From Chloroflexota bacterium (lineage in GTDB: Bacteria; Chloroflexota; Dehalococcoidia; Tepidiformales; Tepidiformaceae), in assembly GCA_016234445.1 (NCBI GenBank), contig JACRBT010000002.1, positions 426,423 to 490,422 on the forward strand: a stretch of DNA of 64,000 nt, read 5' to 3'. Under the pieces are notes generated by a model. That model worked only from the letters and a program-made list of their open reading frames with translations. It was not told the DNA's origin and made no database searches. Numbering within the stretch: the first letter of the stretch is position 1; every line of letters starts with the position of its first letter. Below, in pieces: positions 8,612 through 17,561 of this stretch. Position numbers and translations under genes: made by a program.

Positions 8612-11600
8612 TTGGGAATCCTGGCGTCCGTCCTGCGCGTGGTTGTGCAGCGCAGCCTCGCGAATCGCCGTCTCCTGCTCACCGTGATCGTGGGCGTCGT
8701 CCTGTCGTCCGCGCTCATGGCCAGCGTCGTCATCTACTCCGACGCCATCCGCGACCTCGGCCTCAAGCACGCTCTCGCCCAGGAGGACCGCCGCGACCTC
8801 GACCTCCACGTCTTCAGTTCGAGCCAGCGAGCGCGGCCCCAGGAGTACGCCCAGCTCCGCACCGGGATCACCTCGAAAGTCGAAGGCTCCCTCGGCAGCG
8901 TCCTCGAAGAGACCATCCACTACGGCAAGTCGGCCACCTTCTACCTGACGCTCCCCGGACAGCCCGTCCCCGCCGACACCAACAAACCGCGCGCCCACTT
9001 CCAGTTCGCCGACCGCCTGGCCGAACACGTCACCCTCGTCGACGGCGCCCTCCCCGCGCCCGCAAAACCCGCGGAAACCGGCAGCGGCCCCGAAATCCAG
9101 GTCTGGATCGGCAAGGCCACCGCCGACCGGTTCGGCGTCAAGACCGGCGACGTCTTCGACCTCCACCCGTTCTGGAGGCTCGAAGCCCTGCCCGTCGTCG
9201 TCACCGTCGCCGGGATTGTCGAACCGAACGACCCGGAAGAACGCTACTGGGGCCGCGTGGACCGCTTTCAAGACGCCACCACCACCTGGCCGACATACCC
9301 CTTCTTCTTCGACGAAAAGACCTTCCTCACCGTCCTCGCCGCCTACCTGCCCGACATCGACGCCACCTACGAGCTCTTCGGCCTCGTCGATACCGGCAAG
9401 ATCGACAGCCGCAACGCGAAGCAGATCGAAGGCGTGATTTCTGCCCTCGAAGCGGACTTTCCCCGTTCCTTCGACCGCACCAGCCTGAACACCGGCCTCG
9501 ACAAAACCCTCGCGGCCTACCAGGAGAAGCTCTTCTTCACCCGCCTGCCGCTCTTCGCCCTGATGCTCCAGGTCGTCGGCATCGTCCTCTACTACCTCGT
9601 GATGGTCTCGACGATGGTGGTCGAGCGCCAGACCGGGGAGATCGCCCTCCTCAAGAGCCGCGGCGCCAGCGACACCCAGGTCATGGCCGTCTACGGCATC
9701 GAAGGCAGCATCCTCAGCGCCGTCGGGCTGGTGGCCGGCCCCATCCTCGCGGCCGCCGCCATCGCCGCCCTCGGCCCCACGCCACCCTTCCGCGACCTCA
9801 GCCAGGGCGACCCGCTGGAGGTCCACCTCACGACCACCGCGTTCTTGTTCGCCGGGTTCGGGGCAGCAATGGCTTTCGCCGCGATGCTCTGGCCCGCCTA
9901 TCGTGCGACCCGCTACAGCGTCGTCCACTACAAGACGCACCTCGCCCGGCCACCCCAGCAGCCGGCCTTCCTCCGCTACTACCTCGACCTCGCCCTTCTC
10001 GCCGTCGGCGCCTTCGCCTTCTACGAACTGCGCCAGCGCGGCAGCCTCGTCACCGACCGGCTCTTCGGTGACCTCTCCGCCGACCCGCTCCTTCTCGCCA
10101 CGCCCGCGCTCTTCATGCTGATGATCGCCCTCGTCTTCCTCCGGCTCTTCCCGGTTGTCCTCCACGTGGTGTCGTGGGGGACCAGGTCCATGGCCGGGGC
10201 GACCATCCCGCTCGCCCTCTGGCACCTCGTCCGGAGCCCGCTCCAGTACAGCCGCCTCATCCTTCTCCTCCTCCTCGCGACCGCCGTGGGCATGTTTGCG
10301 GCGGGCTTCCGGGCAACCCTCGACCGCAGCTACGCCGACCGCGCTGCCTACTCCGCCGGGGCCGAAGCGCGCCTCCAGGGCGTCCGCGAACCCGGCCGCA
10401 AGTCCAACGACGCCTTCGTCCAGGCCATCGCCGCCGCCACCGGCGCCGCCACCACCGTCCCCGCCATCCGCGCCGACGCCACCTACAGCCCGACGCTCTA
10501 CAGTTCGGAAGACATCGTCGTGCTCGGCGTGGACCGCGAAGGCTTCGAAAAGGTCGCCTACTGGCGCGACGACTTCGCCTCCGGCGGCCTCCACGGCCTC
10601 CTCAAGAGCCTGGAGCAGCCCCGCGTGGAGGGCGTCGTCCCGGCGATCATCCCCGCCGGCACACGCTACGTCGGGGTGTGGGCGAAGTTCACGCTCCCGC
10701 CGAACTCCGGGAGCCTGGGAATCCGGATCCAGGACACCGACGGCCAGTTCTGGACGTTCTTCCTCAGCACGTCCATCCGGGACGACGCCGGCCAGCTCAG
10801 CAGCAGCGAAGCCCGCACCGACGGCTGGCGGTTCTACATCGCGGACCTCCGGCGGCCGTCCGGGTTTGGCCTGGCCGCCGGCGCGGCGCCCCCCGCAAAC
10901 ACCGACAAGCGCCTCGACTCCGTCTTCGTCCGGATCGCCGGCTCACCGGGCAGCACCGAGCGCCACACGCTCGAAGTCGACGACATCCAGGTCATCGGCG
11001 GCGCCCTGCCCGTGGGCTGGGGAAAGGACGGCTTCAAGGACGGCACAATCATCGAGGACTTCGAAACCCTCGACCGCTACGAGCTGGTCACGGGGGTTGC
11101 CCTCCGTGCCGACCCTGGCAGCCTGACGCGGACCGAGGGCACAGCCACCGCCGGCCGCTACACCGCTACCCTCCAGTTCCTCCGCATGCGCGGCGGGGTG
11201 CCCGTCGCCGGGCTTCGACTCCATGAGGCCCAGGGCCCCCTGCCCGTCGCCGCCAACAAGAGCTGGCTCGAAAGCCACGACCTCAAGGAAGGCGACGAAC
11301 TTCGCCTTTACATGAACGCCCAGTACGTTTCCATCCGCATCGTCTCGACATTCGAGCTCTTCCCCACGTACGACCCCGACAAGTCGCGCCGTTTCATCGT
11401 CGCGGACCTTCGCGCCCTCCAGTTCGCCGCCAGCCGGGTGCCCGCCGTCTCGGACGCGCTCTATGCCAACGAAGCCTGGCTTGGCGGCCTCAACGGGGCC
11501 ACGCTCACCCGCGAAACCCTGCGCGACGAGAAGAAGGTCACCACCGAAGCGGTGTTCGACCGCGCCGTCATCCAGGCGGAGCAGACGGCGGACCCGCTCG

Positions 11601-12034
11601 TCGCCGCGAGCTGGGAGGGGATCCTCTTCCTCGCCTTCGCCGCGGTCCTGGTCCTCACTGCCCTCGGCTTCATCGTTTCCACCCACCTGGCCGCCCAGAC
11701 GCGGTCGCTCGAGTTCGCCATCCTTCGGACGATGGGCTTCACCCGCCGCCAGATCCTGGTCCTGGTCACGTTCGAGCAGTTCTTCGTCGCCGTCCTCGGC
11801 GTGGCAGCGGGGACGATGATGGGCCTCCCCCTGGTCCGCCTGATGATCGGCTACATGGGCCTCACGGAGCGCGGGTCCGACGTCCTCCCACCGATGATTT
11901 CCCAGGTGAGTTGGCCCACCGTGGCCGTCTCCTATAGTCTTCTGCTGCTTGTCTTCATCGGCACGAGCGCTTCCCTGATACTCACCTACACACGGCTGGC
12001 CGTGCACCGCGCACTGCGCATGGGCGAACTTTAG
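8612..12034 (+). CDS. Large FtsX/MacB-type ABC transporter permease
   Basis: A 1140-aa paralogue of the divergent permease with the same plan: an N-terminal helix, a large extracytoplasmic domain, helices around 310-570 with VVERQTGEIALLKSRGAS, a second extracytoplasmic domain of about 380 residues, and a C-terminal helix cluster with RSLEFAILRTMGFTRRQI. It starts at TTG with GAGGGGG upstream; the alignment of its first 40 residues with the divergent gene supports this start. Two ABC ATPases follow at 46 bp, so this is probably the core of one export or envelope-remodelling machine with two different permeases and two ATPases. Substrate unknown. Confidence 0.82.
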   Translation: MGILASVLRVVVQRSLANRRLLLTVIVGVVLSSALMASVVIYSDAIRDLGLKHALAQEDRRDLDLHVFSSSQRARPQEYAQLRTGITSKVEGSLGSVLEETIHYGKSATFYLTLPGQPVPADTNKPRAHFQFADRLAEHVTLVDGALPAPAKPAETGSGPEIQVWIGKATADRFGVKTGDVFDLHPFWRLEALPVVVTVAGIVEPNDPEERYWGRVDRFQDATTTWPTYPFFFDEKTFLTVLAAYLPDIDATYELFGLVDTGKIDSRNAKQIEGVISALEADFPRSFDRTSLNTGLDKTLAAYQEKLFFTRLPLFALMLQVVGIVLYYLVMVSTMVVERQTGEIALLKSRGASDTQVMAVYGIEGSILSAVGLVAGPILAAAAIAALGPTPPFRDLSQGDPLEVHLTTTAFLFAGFGAAMAFAAMLWPAYRATRYSVVHYKTHLARPPQQPAFLRYYLDLALLAVGAFAFYELRQRGSLVTDRLFGDLSADPLLLATPALFMLMIALVFLRLFPVVLHVVSWGTRSMAGATIPLALWHLVRSPLQYSRLILLLLLATAVGMFAAGFRATLDRSYADRAAYSAGAEARLQGVREPGRKSNDAFVQAIAAATGAATTVPAIRADATYSPTLYSSEDIVVLGVDREGFEKVAYWRDDFASGGLHGLLKSLEQPRVEGVVPAIIPAGTRYVGVWAKFTLPPNSGSLGIRIQDTDGQFWTFFLSTSIRDDAGQLSSSEARTDGWRFYIADLRRPSGFGLAAGAAPPANTDKRLDSVFVRIAGSPGSTERHTLEVDDIQVIGGALPVGWGKDGFKDGTIIEDFETLDRYELVTGVALRADPGSLTRTEGTATAGRYTATLQFLRMRGGVPVAGLRLHEAQGPLPVAANKSWLESHDLKEGDELRLYMNAQYVSIRIVSTFELFPTYDPDKSRRFIVADLRALQFAASRVPAVSDALYANEAWLGGLNGATLTRETLRDEKKVTTEAVFDRAVIQAEQTADPLVAASWEGILFLAFAAVLVLTALGFIVSTHLAAQTRSLEFAILRTMGFTRRQILVLVTFEQFFVAVLGVAAGTMMGLPLVRLMIGYMGLTERGSDVLPPMISQVSWPTVAVSYSLLLLVFIGTSASLILTYTRLAVHRALRMGEL

Positions 12035-12080
12035 GAGTGGAAATGCGAACGACGATCCCTGCCGCCGGGGCCTCTCGCCC

Positions 12081-12989
12081 ATGACCTCGCCGTCCGACCG
12101 CGACCTCGCGTCCCTCTACATCCGCTGCGAAGACCTCTTCAAGATCTACAAAATCGCCGACCTCGAAGTGGTCGCCCTTCGCGGGCTCGACCTCAAGATC
12201 CGCCGGGGCGAGGTCATGGCCATCGTCGGCGCCTCCGGCTCGGGCAAGAGCACGCTCCTTAACATCCTCGCCGGCCTCGACCAGCCCAGCGCCGGCCGGG
12301 CCTTCGTCGATGGCAAGGACCTCCTGACCATGTCCCCAAAGGACATGGTCACCTACCGGCGGAAGCAGGTTGGCTTCGTCTGGCAGCAGACCGGCCGCAA
12401 CCTGGTGCCCTACCTCGGCGCCGTCCAAAACGTCGAAATCCCGATGATCCTCGACGGCGCATCGGCCAGCGAGGCGCGACGCCGGGCCACGGAACTGCTC
12501 GAAGTGGTCCAGCTTGGCCACCGCCTCCACCACCGGCCCGAACAGCTTTCTGGCGGCGAACAGCAGCGCGTCTCCATCGCCGTCGCCCTCGCCAACAACC
12601 CGCCCCTGCTCCTCGCCGACGAACCGACCGGTGAACTCGACACCATCGGCGCCGACCTCGTCTACGAGACCTTCACCGAGCTCAACAACCGCTACGGCGT
12701 CACCATCGTCATCGTCACCCACGACCCTGACATCGCCTCCCGCGTCGACCGTGTCGTCGCCATCCGCGATGGGCGGACGAGCACCGAGATCTTCCGCCGG
12801 ATCAGCCACGACCGCGGCAAACCGGAAGTCGTCCACGACGAGTACGTGCTCGTCGACACCGCCGGGCGCCTCCAGATCCCACGCGAGTTCCTCGAGAAGC
12901 TCAGCATCCGCGAACGCGCGAAGATCCTCCTTGGCGAAGGCCACGTCGAGGTCCTCCCCGACACCATCCATCGTCACGGGGGGGTGTAG
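12081..12989 (+). CDS. LolD/MacB-type ABC transporter ATPase
   Basis: A 302-aa ATPase. Walker [10 protein letters not shown] (about residues 52-60), Q-loop in [10 protein letters not shown], signature [16 protein letters not shown], Walker [13 protein letters not shown] and switch VTHD are intact; the [10 protein letters not shown] form is typical of ATPases that pair with FtsX-like permeases. After about residue 235 it has a tail ending in [20 protein letters not shown], of AbrB-like appearance, which is unusual for this family. It is followed 2 bp later by a second ATPase gene, so both are in the operon with the 1140-aa permease. Confidence 0.87.
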   Translation: MTSPSDRDLASLYIRCEDLFKIYKIADLEVVALRGLDLKIRRGEVMAIVGASGSGKSTLLNILAGLDQPSAGRAFVDGKDLLTMSPKDMVTYRRKQVGFVWQQTGRNLVPYLGAVQNVEIPMILDGASASEARRRATELLEVVQLGHRLHHRPEQLSGGEQQRVSIAVALANNPPLLLADEPTGELDTIGADLVYETFTELNNRYGVTIVIVTHDPDIASRVDRVVAIRDGRTSTEIFRRISHDRGKPEVVHDEYVLVDTAGRLQIPREFLEKLSIRERAKILLGEGHVEVLPDTIHRHGGV

Positions 12990-12991
12990 CG

Positions 12992-13933
12992 ATGGCTGGC
13001 GCGGCAGTCGAGGTCAACGGCGTTTCTCGCCTCTTCAAGCTCGGCGCGGAAGAAGTCTGGGCCGTCCGCGACGTCACGATCGCCGTCCAGCCGGGTGAGT
13101 TCCTCGCGCTCACCGGGCGTTCCGGTTCGGGCAAGACCACGCTCCTCAACCTCATCGCCGGGCTCGACCGCCCAACCGAGGGCCAGATCCTGATCGACGG
13201 CGCCCGCGTCGACACCATGGGCGAAGGCGACCTGAACAAGCTCCGGCGGACGAAGCTCGGCTTCATCTTCCAGTCGTTCGGGCTCCTGCCCCTGCTCTCG
13301 GCGCAGGAAAACGTGGAGTTACCGCTCCGGATAGCCGGCTTCCGGAATGCAGAACGCTCCCGCCGCGCCCGCGAAGCCCTCAGCCTTGTCGGGCTCGGGC
13401 GCCGCGCCCACCACCGGCCCTACGAGCTCTCCGGCGGCGAACAGCAGCGTGTCGCCATCGCCCGCGCCATGGCCACCAGCCCCGATCTCCTCCTTGCCGA
13501 CGAGCCCACCGGCGAACTCGACTCCGCCACCGCAACCGCCGTCTTCGACCTCCTCCGCGAAATCGCCCGCGGCGAAGGCGTCACCATCATCACCTGCACC
13601 CACGACCGCCTCGTGATGGAACTCGCCGACCGCGTCGAGGAGCTCGCCGACGGCCGCCTCCTCTCGCATGAACAGCAGCACATCTGGGGACGCCACCAGG
13701 AGAGCGAGCGCGGCCCCTTCCGGGCGGCCTTGCCGTCCACCGGCGAAGGCGCTGGACTGTCCTCGCTGGTCGGCGCCGACACCAGCCAGTTCGGCCCCGC
13801 CGCGCTCGCCGCCGAACGCGAAGAAGCCGCGAAGGCCCGGCCCTCCGAACCCGCGGCCACCTCCGACCCTGAGGAAACGGCCGAGTCAGCGGGCGCCGGC
13901 GACGACCCCGCCCGCTGGGCGCGGCCACGATAG
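12992..13933 (+). CDS. LolD/MacB-type ABC transporter ATPase
   Basis: A 313-aa ATPase with Walker A GRSGSGKTT, Q-loop FIFQSFGLLP, signature [16 protein letters not shown], Walker [13 protein letters not shown] and switch CTHD. The catalytic domain ends near residue 230; the remaining 80 residues are low-complexity, Ala/Glu/Ser-rich and probably disordered. Having two non-identical ATPases in one operon suggests a heterodimer or one ATPase per permease; the sequence does not decide. The downstream hydrolase gene starts 2 bp after its stop. Confidence 0.87.
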   Translation: MAGAAVEVNGVSRLFKLGAEEVWAVRDVTIAVQPGEFLALTGRSGSGKTTLLNLIAGLDRPTEGQILIDGARVDTMGEGDLNKLRRTKLGFIFQSFGLLPLLSAQENVELPLRIAGFRNAERSRRAREALSLVGLGRRAHHRPYELSGGEQQRVAIARAMATSPDLLLADEPTGELDSATATAVFDLLREIARGEGVTIITCTHDRLVMELADRVEELADGRLLSHEQQHIWGRHQESERGPFRAALPSTGEGAGLSSLVGADTSQFGPAALAAEREEAAKARPSEPAATSDPEETAESAGAGDDPARWARPR

Positions 13934-13935
13934 GG

Positions 13936-14577
13936 ATGGCCGCCCCCGGCGCACCCACGTTTCTCGAGACCGGCCCCGTCGCTGGCCCGCCGCTGCTCCT
14001 CGCCCACGGGGCCGGCGCCCCGATGGACAGCCCCTTCATGGAAGCCCTGGCGGGGCGGCTCACCAGCCGGGGACTCCGCGTCCTCCGCTTCGAGTTCCCT
14101 TACATGCGCGCCCGGCGCGAGACGGGCGTCCGCCGCCCCCCTGACCGCGAAGCCGTGCTCCTCGACACCTGGCGGACGGCTGTCCGGGCACAGGGCGGTG
14201 GGGGCGGCCTCTTCGTCGGCGGCAAGTCGATGGGCGGCCGGATGGCGAGCATGGTCGCGGACGAACTCGGCTGCCGCGGGCTGGTCTGCTTCGGCTACCC
14301 GTTCCACGCCCCCGGCCGCCCGGAAAAACCCCGGATCGACCATCTCCGAGGCCTGCGGACGCCCGCGCTCATCCTCCAGGGGACGCGCGACCCCTTCGGC
14401 CTGCCCGGCGAAGTCGCGGACTACGGTCTCTCGCCGGCAGTTGCCGTCCACTGGCTCGCCGGCGGCGACCACGACCTCAAGACGCCCCGCGGCGCCACGT
14501 CGTCGCAGGCTGACCTCATCGACGAGGCAGCATCCGCCACGGCCGCCTTCGTTGCGCGGATAATGGGCCCGGCATGA
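13936..14577 (+). CDS. KANL3/Tex30-like alpha/beta hydrolase
   Basis: A 213-aa small alpha/beta hydrolase of the KANL3/Tex30 (COG3571) type. The oxyanion region is LLLAHGAGAPMDSPFM, the nucleophile elbow GGKSMGGR (Ser98), the acid in QGTRDPFG and the catalytic His in GGDHDLK. Such enzymes are serine esterase-like with unknown substrates. It sits 2 bp after the ATPase and its stop overlaps the next ATG (ATGA), so it links the transporter operon to a phosphotransferase gene. Confidence 0.78.
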   Translation: MAAPGAPTFLETGPVAGPPLLLAHGAGAPMDSPFMEALAGRLTSRGLRVLRFEFPYMRARRETGVRRPPDREAVLLDTWRTAVRAQGGGGGLFVGGKSMGGRMASMVADELGCRGLVCFGYPFHAPGRPEKPRIDHLRGLRTPALILQGTRDPFGLPGEVADYGLSPAVAVHWLAGGDHDLKTPRGATSSQADLIDEAASATAAFVARIMGPA

Positions 14578-15641
14578 CCGACACCGTACCCCCGGGCATC
14601 GACTTCGCGGGCCTATCCCGCTTCTTCGCCGCACACGTCGAAGGCGGCGACGCCCCGCTCGAATTCGCCATCATCAGCGGTGGGCGGTCGAACCTGACCT
14701 ACCGCGTGGCCGCGCCCGGCCGGGAATGGGTGCTCCGCCGTCAGCCGCTCGGCCACGTCCTCCCCACCGCCCACGACATGGGCCGCGAATACCGCGTCCT
14801 CGCCGCCCTCGCCCCCACGGACGTCCCGGTCCCGCGGCCCCTCGCACTCTGCGACGACCCTTCGGTCACCGGCTCCCCCTTCTACGTCATGGAGTACCGC
14901 CACGGCGCCGTCGCCAACGAAGACGACTTCCCGCCTGGCCTCGTCGACACGCCCCAGGACCGCAAGGCCCTCAGCCTCACCGTCGCGGACACACTGGCGA
15001 AACTCCACGCCGTCGACTACCGCGCTTTCGGCCTCGAAGACTTCGGCCGGCCGGACGGCTTCCTCGAACGCCAGCTCCGCCGCTGGTCGGAACAGTGGTC
15101 GCGCTCGAAGACCCGCGACCTCCCCGAGATCGACGAGCTCGTCCGGCGGCTCCGGCTGACGCTGCCGGCCTCGCCACCGCCCACGATCGTCCACGGCGAC
15201 TACCGTCTCGGGAACATGGCCGTCACCTGGGGCCCCACGATCTCCGCGATCTTCGACTGGGAGATGGCCACCCTCGGCGACCCGCTCACCGACCTCGGCT
15301 GGCTGCTCACCAGCTGGGGCGAGACCACCGATCCCCCGCGCGTCATCGCGATGGGCAGGATCACCTTCGTCACCGCCAAGCCCGGCTTCCTCACCCGCGC
15401 TGAACTCGCCGCCGAATACGGCCGCCGCTCCGGGATCGATGTCTCGAACGCCGAATGGTACGAACTCTTCGCCTACTTCAAGCGCGCCGTCATCATCGAA
15501 GGCATCTGGGCACGGTTCAAGGCCGGCGAGACCGTCGGCGAAGGCTTCGAGAAGTTCGACCAGGCCCCTGACTTCGTCCGCTACGCGCTTTCGCGGGCCG
15601 ACAGCGCCGCCGACCCCCGCCTGCGCGGCGCCACCGGCTGA
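14574..15641 (+). CDS. ACAD10/11-like phosphotransferase (aminoglycoside phosphotransferase fold)
   Basis: A 355-aa kinase-fold protein. The catalytic loop reads HGDYRLGNMAV (about residues 205-215) and the metal-binding segment IFDWEMATLGDPLTDLGWLL (grouped), both standard for this family. The N-lobe has GGRSNLTYRV and WVLRRQPLGHVL, as in ACAD10/11 N-terminal kinases that phosphorylate 4-hydroxyacyl-CoAs in fatty-acid catabolism. That role fits the convergent thiolase gene but is inferred from homology only; an antibiotic-resistance role is less likely. Confidence 0.8.
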   Translation: MTDTVPPGIDFAGLSRFFAAHVEGGDAPLEFAIISGGRSNLTYRVAAPGREWVLRRQPLGHVLPTAHDMGREYRVLAALAPTDVPVPRPLALCDDPSVTGSPFYVMEYRHGAVANEDDFPPGLVDTPQDRKALSLTVADTLAKLHAVDYRAFGLEDFGRPDGFLERQLRRWSEQWSRSKTRDLPEIDELVRRLRLTLPASPPPTIVHGDYRLGNMAVTWGPTISAIFDWEMATLGDPLTDLGWLLTSWGETTDPPRVIAMGRITFVTAKPGFLTRAELAAEYGRRSGIDVSNAEWYELFAYFKRAVIIEGIWARFKAGETVGEGFEKFDQAPDFVRYALSRADSAADPRLRGATG

Positions 15642-15671
15642 GGCAGCGCCGCACAGCCGAACCGGACCCTG

Positions 15672-16856
15672 TTACTTCAGGCGCTCGATGATGGTCGCCG
15701 TCCCGATCCCGCCGCCCACGCACATCGTGATCAGCCCGTAGCGGCCGTCTATCCGTTCGAGTTCGTTCAGGATCGTCCCGAAGAGCCGCGCGCCCGTGCA
15801 CCCCGTCGGGTGTCCGAGGGCGATCGCGCCGCCGTTCACGTTCACCTTGCTCATGTCGGCGTTCATTTCGCGCTTCCAGGCGAGGACGACGCTCGCGAAG
15901 GCCTCGTTAATCTCAACGAGGTCGATGTCGCGCATGTGCAGCCCGGCGCGCTGGAGCGCCAGCGGAGTCGCCGTGATCGGCCCCGTCAGCATGAGTGCCG
16001 GGTCGGACCCGACGACCGCCTGGGCCAGGATCCGCGCCCGCGGCTTCCAGCCCATCTCCTTCGCCTTCTCTGCGTGGGTCAGCAGCACCGCCGCCGAGCC
16101 GTCCGTAATCTGGCTGGAGTTCCCCGCGTGGTGCACGCCGTCTTCCTTGAACGAAGGCTTCAGCGCCGCCAGCGTCTCGACCGTCGTCTCCGGCCGGATC
16201 CCTTCGTCGAAGTCGATGATCGCGTCGGTCCAGGTCTCGTTGCCCTGGGCGTCTTTGCTCTTGCGCTTCCCCGGCACCGGGATCATCTCGCCCTTGAACC
16301 GGCCTTCCTTCTGGGCGCGAGCCGCCTTCTGCTGGCTTTCGGCGGCGAATTCGTCCGCCTCGCCCCGGTCGATTCCCCACTTCAGGGCGATGCGTTCCGC
16401 CGAAAGTCCCTGCGAGGTGAGGTCGTACTTTTCGTTCATCGCCGCCGTGAACGGGAAGCCAAGGTTCTGGCCGACGTTCGACCCGAGCGGGATCTGCGAC
16501 ATGAACTCCGTGCCGCCCGCCACCACGACGTCGTGGGCGCCGCTCGCGATCTGGTTCGCGGCGAAGTGCACCGCCTGCTGGCTCGACGAGCACTGGCGGT
16601 CCAGCGTCACGCCCGGGATCGTGTACGGCCAGCCGGAGGTGAGGACGATGTTCCGCGCCAGGTTGGTCGACTGCGCCCCGACTTCGCTGACGCAGCCGTA
16701 AATCACGTCGTCGACCACTTCCGGGTCGAAGTTGTTGCGCTTCACGAGTTCCTGCAGGAGGAGGGCCGAGGTGTTGATGGGGTGTTCCTTGCTCAGGACA
16801 CCCCCACGGCGCCCGAGCGGCGTCCGGATGGCATCGATGATCAGAGCTTCACGCAT
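15672..16856 (-). CDS. Acetyl-CoA acetyltransferase / thiolase
   Basis: A 394-aa thiolase that condenses or cleaves acyl-CoA. The nucleophile Cys89 lies in TLDRQCSSSQQ, the second half has NEAFA, the catalytic His in GHPTGCTGAR, and the C-terminal catalytic Cys in TMCVGGGIGTA. Length is normal. Both degradative (FadA-like) and biosynthetic roles are possible. It is a single-gene unit, convergent with the phosphotransferase and followed upstream by the rplT terminator. Confidence 0.9.
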   Translation of the reverse strand: MREALIIDAIRTPLGRRGGVLSKEHPINTSALLLQELVKRNNFDPEVVDDVIYGCVSEVGAQSTNLARNIVLTSGWPYTIPGVTLDRQCSSSQQAVHFAANQIASGAHDVVVAGGTEFMSQIPLGSNVGQNLGFPFTAAMNEKYDLTSQGLSAERIALKWGIDRGEADEFAAESQQKAARAQKEGRFKGEMIPVPGKRKSKDAQGNETWTDAIIDFDEGIRPETTVETLAALKPSFKEDGVHHAGNSSQITDGSAAVLLTHAEKAKEMGWKPRARILAQAVVGSDPALMLTGPITATPLALQRAGLHMRDIDLVEINEAFASVVLAWKREMNADMSKVNVNGGAIALGHPTGCTGARLFGTILNELERIDGRYGLITMCVGGGIGTATIIERLK

Positions 16857-16936
16857 GGTGGCGAGTTCCCTTCGGAGAAGTAGTGCGCCTCAAAGTGTAC
16901 CGGCGCCCCACCCCGCGCGCAGCCCAGACGCAAAGA

Positions 16937-16954
16937 GAGCGCCCTGCGGCGCTC
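16937..16954 (-). terminator. Probable terminator of infC-rpmI-rplT
   Basis: A 7-bp perfect stem (GAGCGCC / GGCGCTC) with a 4-nt loop lies 29 bp beyond the rplT stop. In the rplT direction it is followed by a short pyrimidine tract TCTCTTTG. The tail is weak for an intrinsic terminator. Confidence 0.5.
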
Positions 16955-16982
16955 CCTGGTACTCATGGCTGGTGGCTTCGCG

Positions 16983-17339
16983 TTAAGCGAGCGCGGCCTT
17001 CGCCTGCCCCGCCAGCGTCTCGAACGCATCCGGGCGGGTGACGGCGATGTCCGCCAGCGCCTTCCGGTCGAGTTCGACGCCCGCGACCTTGAGGCCGTGC
17101 ATCAGCCGGCTGTAGGTAAGGCCGTGGAGCCGTGCCGCCGCGTTGATCCGGATGATCCAGAGTTCGCGGAAGTCGCTCTTGCGGTCACGCCGGTCAACGT
17201 AGTTGTAGCGGAGCGCATGGAGCATGCTCTCGTTCGCCCGCTTGATGAGGCGGTGACGCTGCCCGGCGTGGCCCTTCGTCAGGCCCAGGATCTTCTTGTG
17301 GCGGCGATGCGCCGTGACGCCACGCTTCACTCGGCTCAT
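16983..17339 (-). CDS. rplT: 50S ribosomal protein L20
   Basis: A 118-aa L20, standard length, starting MSRVKRGVTAHRRHKKILGL and carrying the conserved YRDRRDRKSDFRELWI-type block (here YVDRRDRKSDFRELWIIRIN) and YSRLMHGLKVAGVELDRK. It binds 23S rRNA early in 50S assembly and in many bacteria represses its own operon. It is the last gene of infC-rpmI-rplT. Confidence 0.97.
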   Translation of the reverse strand: MSRVKRGVTAHRRHKKILGLTKGHAGQRHRLIKRANESMLHALRYNYVDRRDRKSDFRELWIIRINAAARLHGLTYSRLMHGLKVAGVELDRKALADIAVTRPDAFETLAGQAKAALA

Positions 17340-17360
17340 GGAGTGTTCTCCTCGTGCTCG

Positions 17361-17558
17361 CTATTGGCCCGCGAGCATGTCGCGGATGACCTTGGTGTGT
17401 GTTCCCGCGACCTGGACGGTGCGACCGAACTGCACGGTGACGGGCTTGCGCTTCTTCCTGCGGAAGTTGTTGCGGCTGCCCTGCATACGCATGATCTTGC
17501 CGCCGCCGGTTACGCGAAAGCGGGCGGCAGCGCCCTTGTGGGTCTTGAGCTTCGGCAC
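17361..17558 (-). CDS. rpmI: 50S ribosomal protein L35
   Basis: A 65-aa basic protein beginning MPKLKTHKGAAARFRVTGGG with RKKRKPVTVQ near the middle, the L35 signature. It lies 3 nt after infC and 21 bp before rplT in the conserved operon order. Confidence 0.96.
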   Translation of the reverse strand: MPKLKTHKGAAARFRVTGGGKIMRMQGSRNNFRRKKRKPVTVQFGRTVQVAGTHTKVIRDMLAGQ

Positions 17559-17561
17559 GTC

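Noticed and set aside
8516..10594. A 692-codon open frame antisense to the FtsX-type permease
   Set aside because: Acidic, Gly/Val/Glu-rich shadow of a Pro/Arg/Ala-coding strand, no domain, no ribosome site.
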